Part shown: one piece after another, positions 59,275 to 64,000 of the stretch
Layout of the letters: each line of letters opens with the position of its first letter
How positions within the stretch are numbered: the stretch's first letter is position 1
DNA from: Flavobacterium silvaticum
GTDB taxonomy: Bacteria; Bacteroidota; Bacteroidia; Flavobacteriales; Flavobacteriaceae
NCBI RefSeq assembly: GCF_012911565.1
Contig: NZ_JAAMPU010000103.1
Location: forward strand, 1 to 64,000
Reading direction: 5' to 3'
Length of the DNA: 64,000 bases
Notes under the pieces: generated by a model
Database searches by the model: none
The model's input: the letters and a program-made list of their open reading frames with translations, nothing else
What the model was told of the DNA's origin: nothing
Made by a program: the position numbers and the translations under genes

Positions 59275-60810
59275 TTATTTTTTGATGATCGTAAAGGTCT
59301 TCGTGGCGTCTTTTGTTTTGACGGTTGCCAGATAGGTTCCTGTCTGCAGATCGCTTACATCAATGCTTCGTCCAAGAGTATCGAAATCTTTACTTTTGAC
59401 CAGTATGCCAATCGCATTGTAAATCGCTACCGATTCCAAAGCTTGCTCTCCGCTGAAAGACAACGTATGCCGAACCGGATTCGGGTAGGCTTTTATAAGT
59501 TGGGCCTCTGTGGAAAAAACGGCAAGCGGGTCGTTATCGGTAACTTGCATAAGCCATGCATCCCGCCCGCCGTGAGGAGTTCCGAGGCTGCCCTCCAATG
59601 AGCTTGAATAGCCTGCCATCGTATATTGATTGCCCTGTTTGAACAGGTTGTAACATCTGTCGTCTGCCGAAGTGCCGAACGTATCGGCCCAGACAATATC
59701 TCCATCGGCTTCGATCTTCATCAGGAACGTATCCACATCTCCGGTTATGCCGCCAAAATCCCCGTCGAACGAACGCGTATGCCCCATGACGATATAGCCG
59801 TTCTGTGTAGGGTATATTTCCATGCCCTCGTCTTCGCCGGATCCGCCGTACATACGGCTCCATTCGATGTCGCCCGTACTGGTCAGCTTAGCCACCCACG
59901 CATCAAAGAAACCGTGGCTTCCGGTTATGTCGCCTTCCGGATTGTTGGAATTCGCCGCGGCCACCAGGATATACCCGCCGTCAGCGGTTGGTTGTATGTC
60001 ACGTCCCTGATCGGAACCGGAACCGCCGTAGGTCTTTGCCCATTCGAGTGTTCCGCCAGATGAGGTTTTAACCACCCAGATATCTTCGTTCCCGTGGTTG
60101 TTCGAAACCTGTACATTGTTGGATGAGGTTTCGCCTATGCAGATGAATCCGTTGTCCGGCGTCTGGTTTAACCGGTATCCGTAATCGCCATCGGAACCGC
60201 CATACGTCATAGACCACGTAATGTTTCCGTCCGCATCGAGTTTTACGATCCATATCTGGGCCGCGCCGTTATCGGGATTTCCAACGACGTCGCCACTTTG
60301 CGACCAGGTTTCACCGCAAAAAGCGTAGCCACCATCCGAAGTCGTAATGATATCGTAAGCAAAATCAGAAGCAAAACCACCGAACAATTTACTCCAGATC
60401 ACATCGCCCGTCGCACTGAATTTCATCACCCATGCATCCTGGTTCCCGTGGTTCCCGACGCAATCACCGTCATTCGACCAGGAATAACCTGCCGCGATGA
60501 ATGCCCCGTCCGGAGTAGGTTGTACTTTTTGAAGGTAATCGTAATCTGTTCCGCCAAAATTGAACGACCACGATAGCGTTCCCGATGCATCCGTCCGGAA
60601 AGCCCAGCCGTCAAAAGCACCCAGGTTTGCCGGAATATCGCCGTTATTTGAAAAAGTTTCCCCGACCGATACGAATCCACCGCCGGGTGCCGGGGCTATG
60701 CCTCGGGAATAATCCCAGTCGGTGCCGCCATATAACGAACTTGGACCAGTTATCTGGCCATTCACAAAATGTGCTATGCCCATACAGGCAAGGAGTAGCA
60801 TTTTTTTCAT
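59275..60810 (-). CDS. T9SS type A sorting domain protein with ~55-residue repeats
   Basis: A 511-residue secreted protein. The start at 60810 gives the signal peptide MKKMLLLACMGIAHFVNGQ; longer frames upstream add non-signal sequence. The cargo is about seven repeats of roughly 55 residues, each with a GGY/GGF...GE/GYS segment, a D.W..K.-type strand and W....GG...D (for example DGGYAFCGETWSQSGD, IWIVKLDADGNITW, SMTYGGSDGDYGYR). This is the pattern of propeller-forming cell-surface repeats. The last 75 residues are a sorting domain (LIKAYPNPVRHTLSFSGEQA, DVSDLQTGTYLATVKTKD). It is convergent with the LytTR gene, 3 bases apart. Confidence 0.9.
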   Translation of the reverse strand: MKKMLLLACMGIAHFVNGQITGPSSLYGGTDWDYSRGIAPAPGGGFVSVGETFSNNGDIPANLGAFDGWAFRTDASGTLSWSFNFGGTDYDYLQKVQPTPDGAFIAAGYSWSNDGDCVGNHGNQDAWVMKFSATGDVIWSKLFGGFASDFAYDIITTSDGGYAFCGETWSQSGDVVGNPDNGAAQIWIVKLDADGNITWSMTYGGSDGDYGYRLNQTPDNGFICIGETSSNNVQVSNNHGNEDIWVVKTSSGGTLEWAKTYGGSGSDQGRDIQPTADGGYILVAAANSNNPEGDITGSHGFFDAWVAKLTSTGDIEWSRMYGGSGEDEGMEIYPTQNGYIVMGHTRSFDGDFGGITGDVDTFLMKIEADGDIVWADTFGTSADDRCYNLFKQGNQYTMAGYSSSLEGSLGTPHGGRDAWLMQVTDNDPLAVFSTEAQLIKAYPNPVRHTLSFSGEQALESVAIYNAIGILVKSKDFDTLGRSIDVSDLQTGTYLATVKTKDATKTFTIIKK

Positions 60811-61006
60811 CTTATGCATTTTTAAGGTTACCGATACTAACTTCAGGAGTAAAGTTGCTTCATAATCCCGATGCTTTTTCGCCGATTGATAGAGCGTATC
60901 CGTTTTTTGAGTAAACGCGGCATTTTTTGGGTTTTGTGAATTTTGATGCTGCCAGATGTTTCCTGATTCTCGGGTATTCGCTACCTTCATCTCAAAATCA
61001 TCCATC

Positions 61007-61543
61007 ATGAAAAAAGTGCTTTTACTGTTGCTTTGCGTCGCCCTGTCCAAATGCGGGCAAAAATCGAATGAAACCAATGTGACTGCCGGAGAACAGCCTT
61101 TCTTTACATTCGACCGCGTCGATTACTATCATTTGGACATAGACCGCAACGGCTTTGACAGCATTGTCCGAAACGAAAATAAATCGAGGAAAGAACAGGC
61201 GCTTTTGCAAATTCTCCAGCAGAATATCCCTGTGAGTACCATAGATACGTTGTTCATCCCGAACATGGGGATGCTGGATTTCCATCAGACGCTTATCGAT
61301 CCGAAACATCATGTGGAACTCGCAAAGCTTTTTTCAGTCAACAAACCGGCGCCCGGGACCAAAACAGCCTGTGAGCCCATTTTTAAGGACGTGCTTATTT
61401 TTCGTCAGAAACAAAAAGTGATCGGTGTGGCGAAACTTTCTTTCGACTGTGATAAGAGTTATATTGTTGGGGCACGCTATCCGAGCGGTGGGTTTGGAGC
61501 TGGCGGGGAATTTGCAAAACTGAAGCAGCTTCTTTCAGAATAA
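61007..61543 (+). CDS. Hypothetical lipoprotein
   Basis: A 178-residue lipoprotein; the start at 61007 opens MKKVLLLLLCVALSKCGQK with Cys16 lipidated. The mature part includes FFTFDRVDYYHLDIDRNGFD, LIDPKHHVELAKLFSVNKPA and DVLIFRQKQKVIGVAKLSFD, and two Cys that could pair. No family is recognised with confidence. It is divergent from the T9SS gene with 196 bp between starts. Confidence 0.78.
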   Translation: MKKVLLLLLCVALSKCGQKSNETNVTAGEQPFFTFDRVDYYHLDIDRNGFDSIVRNENKSRKEQALLQILQQNIPVSTIDTLFIPNMGMLDFHQTLIDPKHHVELAKLFSVNKPAPGTKTACEPIFKDVLIFRQKQKVIGVAKLSFDCDKSYIVGARYPSGGFGAGGEFAKLKQLLSE

Positions 61544-61765
61544 ATCTCAAAGCAAGCGGTAAGTCCTTTATTCAGGAACTATTTTAAGGCTTTACCCAAT
61601 TGAGCCGTTCTTTGTTTTGTGTGGAATCGGGATACCCGACTGTGGATAAATGCCACACTTTTTTGTGCAGATTTGTTCTAATAAGCTAGTAAACGCTGGT
61701 AATGTGCCACTGGCACCGGGATTGCTTTCATATCTATATCACGATATGAAATTAATCCAGACAAC

Positions 61766-63187
61766 ATGAAATCAAATACTATTTCGACCCCTCAAACTTC
61801 TTCCGAATCCATTCGCTTACCAGATACGCTTCAATCTCCCTTTTCAGTCAATCCGGAATTTTCCGGTTTCAGGCCGTTGAATGTCATTGTGCTTATGTGC
61901 ACCTTTTTCCTCATGATTGGCAGCGGGTATCTCGTTTACGAACTTCAGGATGAATTCACCGAATTTAACCGTGACCGCATCAATTCTACCTGGGGCTTGA
62001 TTTTTATCATAATCGCCTCTGCCTTATTACTTTTCAAACTGGGTTTTTTCATTTATAACATTGTGTTGTATTTCAGATACAAGCCCGTCAAGTCTGTCAG
62101 CGATGAACTGCTACCTACAGTTACCGTAATCGTTCCGGCATATAATGAAGGGAAACAGGTTTGGGATACGCTGATGAGCCTGGCGGAAAGCGATTATCCG
62201 ATGCACAAACTACAACTGCTTTCCATTGATGACGGTAGCCAGGACGACACCTGGTACTGGATGCAACAGGCCAAACAAAAACTCGGGGACAGGCTTTTTA
62301 TTTATCAGCAACCTCAAAACAAAGGAAAACGCCACGCTTTATACAGAGGTTTCAATGTAGGTACCGGAGATATTTTTGTTACGGTCGACAGTGATTCGGT
62401 GGTCAAGACAGATACCTTACGAAATCTGGTAAGTCCGTTCGTTACCAATAAAAACTGCGGTGCCGTGGCGGGAAATATCCAGGTTCTGAATAATAAAAAG
62501 GCGCTGTTACCCAAAATGCTTAATGTAAGCTTTGTGATGAGTTTTGAGTTTCAGCGTTCTGCCGAAAGCGCGTTGGGATCGGTGCTATGCACACCGGGAG
62601 CTTTGGCCGCTTACAGAAGGACTGCCGTAATGGAATGTCTTCCGGAATGGATCAACCAGACTTTTATGGGAAAACCGTCGGATATCGGCGAGGACAGAGC
62701 CATGACCAACATGATCCTGAAACAGGGCCATCATGTGCTGTTCCAGAGAAATGCCTATGCTTATACGAACGTTCCTGAAAAATACAGCGGTCTTTACAAA
62801 ATGTTCATCCGGTGGGACAGAAGCAACGTACGCGAAAACATTATGATGGCAAAATATGTATTCAAGGAATTCCGTAAGGATTCAAAGATAGGTTCCAGAT
62901 TGCTGTTCCTGAATCAGTCGTTCAAACTGATCATGACGTATCCGTTTACGCTGTTCATGATTTTTTTCATAGCCACGCATCCGTTGTTGTTTTTCAGTTC
63001 AACGCTTTTCAGTATACTGATCCTGTCCAGCTTTCCGGTTCTTTTTTATGCCAGGAGATACAATCTGGAACAATCTTTCTGGGCCTACTCTTATAGCGTT
63101 TTGTACACGTTTGGACTCTTTTGGATCACACCTTATGCCATTGCGACCGCCAGTAAAAGAGGTTGGTTGACAAGGGGCTTATCTTAA
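61766..63187 (+). CDS. Processive-type GT2 glycosyltransferase (membrane)
   Basis: A 473-residue membrane glycosyltransferase of family 2, like hyaluronan/chitin/PNAG synthases. Membrane helices lie near 38-60 and 76-100. The catalytic domain has TVIVPAYNEGKQVWDTL, LLSIDDGSQDDTW (first Asp), FVTVDSDSVV (DxD), STPGALAAYRR-like LCTPGALAAYRR, the base motif IGEDRAMTNM and the product-binding FIRWDRSNVRE (equivalent of QxxRW). Three or four C-terminal helices form the translocation pore (TYPFTLFMIFFIATHPLLFF and on). It probably makes and exports a polysaccharide. No deacetylase or outer membrane export partner is next to it, so the polymer is unknown. Confidence 0.88.
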   Translation: MKSNTISTPQTSSESIRLPDTLQSPFSVNPEFSGFRPLNVIVLMCTFFLMIGSGYLVYELQDEFTEFNRDRINSTWGLIFIIIASALLLFKLGFFIYNIVLYFRYKPVKSVSDELLPTVTVIVPAYNEGKQVWDTLMSLAESDYPMHKLQLLSIDDGSQDDTWYWMQQAKQKLGDRLFIYQQPQNKGKRHALYRGFNVGTGDIFVTVDSDSVVKTDTLRNLVSPFVTNKNCGAVAGNIQVLNNKKALLPKMLNVSFVMSFEFQRSAESALGSVLCTPGALAAYRRTAVMECLPEWINQTFMGKPSDIGEDRAMTNMILKQGHHVLFQRNAYAYTNVPEKYSGLYKMFIRWDRSNVRENIMMAKYVFKEFRKDSKIGSRLLFLNQSFKLIMTYPFTLFMIFFIATHPLLFFSSTLFSILILSSFPVLFYARRYNLEQSFWAYSYSVLYTFGLFWITPYAIATASKRGWLTRGLS

Positions 63188-63213
63188 TAATCATTAATTT
63201 ATTTTTGGAAATG

Positions 63214-63239
63214 GACCGGTTTTACAGCCGGTCTTTTTT
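63214..63239 (+). terminator. Terminator after the GT2 gene
   Basis: GACCGG and CCGGTC pair around TTTTACAG and are followed by six T. Confidence 0.85.
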
Positions 63240-63306
63240 GTACTTTCATATAGTTAAAGGTTGTCCCACTTCAACACTTTTGTGGTAATTTGAAAAAATA
63301 TATTAT

Positions 63307-63834
63307 ATGAAACGTCTGTTGTCACTTCTAGTTCTCTTATTGGTGGTTTCAGCTTGTGAACAAAAAACGAAGTCATTCCATGGCTTTGGTGGTCTTGACA
63401 TTGGTGCCGACTTCAAATCGCTGCCTAATGCGAAAGATTTTACCCAGATCATGGAAGACGAATACAATATTGCCCGTTATAAACTGTCTGATGAAATAGG
63501 CGTGGTTTCCAACCTCAATATTTCGACGGAAAATGGCAAGATCAGCGAGGTGCGATTCGTCAGTACGGACGAAACCCATACTGCCACTATCGAAAAAGTG
63601 ACCCAACAACTAGTTCGTATCAACACCAAAACACCAATCAAACTCGATTTTATCGACTTCTATAATTCAGCCGACAAGAAAATCTTTTTTGTAAGAGAGA
63701 AGGGGCAAGGCCTGAAATCAGGAAATGCAGGCAACCAGACAAAATATAGTTATTTTGATGAGAAGGCCATCATCAGGAATGGGGACATCATTCAAAGGAA
63801 TATCGGGATGAAACCTGCTTCGGCACAAAAATAA
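63307..63834 (+). CDS. Hypothetical lipoprotein
   Basis: A 175-residue lipoprotein with signal KRLLSLLVLLLVVSAC (Cys17). The mature part has GFGGLDIGADFKSLPNAKDF, YKLSDEIGVVSNLNISTENG, ISEVRFVSTDETHTATIEKV and YSYFDEKAIIRNGDIIQRN, a mixed alpha/beta pattern. No family is recognised. It is flanked by the GT2 terminator and the start of an exonuclease gene, so it is probably a single gene. Confidence 0.78.
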   Translation: MKRLLSLLVLLLVVSACEQKTKSFHGFGGLDIGADFKSLPNAKDFTQIMEDEYNIARYKLSDEIGVVSNLNISTENGKISEVRFVSTDETHTATIEKVTQQLVRINTKTPIKLDFIDFYNSADKKIFFVREKGQGLKSGNAGNQTKYSYFDEKAIIRNGDIIQRNIGMKPASAQK

Positions 63835-63935
63835 ATCCGCCGTCAGGTTATTTGATGTAGGAATTTTTCCATTTTTAACACGGATAAATTCCAAGTGTCA
63901 CTTTCATTTACTACATTCGCCCCGTTACGCATAAG

Positions 63936-64000
63936 ATGAAAGAACGCGAATTTGCCATAGTAGATATTGAGACCACGGGCGGTAATGCCGGCAGCAGCCG
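63936..64000 (+). CDS. Exonuclease (DNA polymerase III epsilon-like), cut off by the window end
   Basis: Only the first 21 codons are present. They read MKEREFAIVDIETTGGNAGS and end Arg, which is the ExoI motif (D-x-E-T-T-G) of DEDD 3'-5' exonucleases such as DnaQ or the exonuclease domain fused to UvrC-like nucleases. The catalytic Asp and Glu of motif I are intact. TACATTCG (a near match to TAnnTTTG) lies 20-30 bp upstream. Which subfamily it is cannot be told from this fragment. Confidence 0.8.
   Translation, partial: MKEREFAIVDIETTGGNAGSS

Noticed and set aside
60811..61077. N-terminal extension of the T9SS repeat protein
   Set aside because: The extra 89 residues are low-quality sequence upstream of a clear signal peptide and overlap the divergent lipoprotein start region.

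Overview
The window looks like chromosomal DNA from a Flavobacteriaceae bacterium, probably a Flavobacterium relative. It has type IX secretion (T9SS) sorting domains, a TonB-dependent receptor with an N-terminal carboxypeptidase-like domain, GSIII-type glutamine synthetase, many Bacteroidota-specific DUFs (DUF1543, DUF3570, DUF3810, DUF4197, DUF4266, DUF4268, DUF4932), little Shine-Dalgarno signal, and promoters of the Bacteroidota form TTG-N19-TAnnTTTG (exact matches at 10939-10968 and 27015-27044). No prophage, integrase, transposase, CRISPR array or restriction system is visible. The accessory content is small dispersed repeats, structured intergenic DNA and lineage-specific exported proteins.

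Layout. 1-150: 5S rRNA at the end of an rRNA operon, with its terminator, then about 540 bp of intergenic DNA with a structured GC-rich element. 0.7-1.9 kb: two LVIVD-like lipoproteins. 1.9-7.8 kb (minus): a phosphorus-scavenging set of TonB receptor, 3-phytase and PafA-type alkaline phosphatase. 8-15 kb: DUF4268, NUDIX CoA pyrophosphatase, lysophospholipid acyltransferase, OmpA-like protein, a small T9SS cargo with a partner protein, and GSIII. 15-24 kb: a fused GT4 glycosyltransferase, lipoproteins, a LytS/LytTR two-component operon with a fatty-acid hydroxylase gene inside it, and a T9SS cargo. 24-27 kb: TetR/small protein/MFS efflux operon, SRPBCC protein and tRNA-Val(GAC). 27-31 kb: a 1139-residue IcmF-type fused acyl-CoA mutase.

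31-39 kb: a membrane AraC regulator that seems to lack a normal start codon, DUF4197, an HTTM protein, and a tight five-gene operon of thioredoxin, ApbE flavin transferase, DUF4266, DUF3570 and an acidic-repeat lipoprotein. This operon is the best candidate for an under-described extracytoplasmic redox system. 39-45 kb: BtuF-like binding protein, DUF4932 metallopeptidase-like protein, lipase, PyrF and RF1. 45-50 kb: orphan ExbD, an SRPBCC/GNAT/VOC/DUF6265 operon, T9SS cargo, TlpA-like thioredoxin and RDD protein. 50-59 kb: lipoprotein and PepD dipeptidase, an 835-bp repeat-rich gap, then a compact run from DUF3810 to a second LytS/LytTR pair with a lipoprotein gene between kinase and regulator. 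59-64 kb: a repeat-rich T9SS protein, lipoproteins, a processive-type GT2, and the first codons of an exonuclease running off the end.

Three copies of a 111-115 bp element with palindromic ends (3731, 27241, 52637), four copies of a CCCGAGGCGCAGCCGAACTG-type repeat, and a palindrome array at 46067-46149 are the main non-coding signals. All identifications are from reading the sequence; no database search was run.
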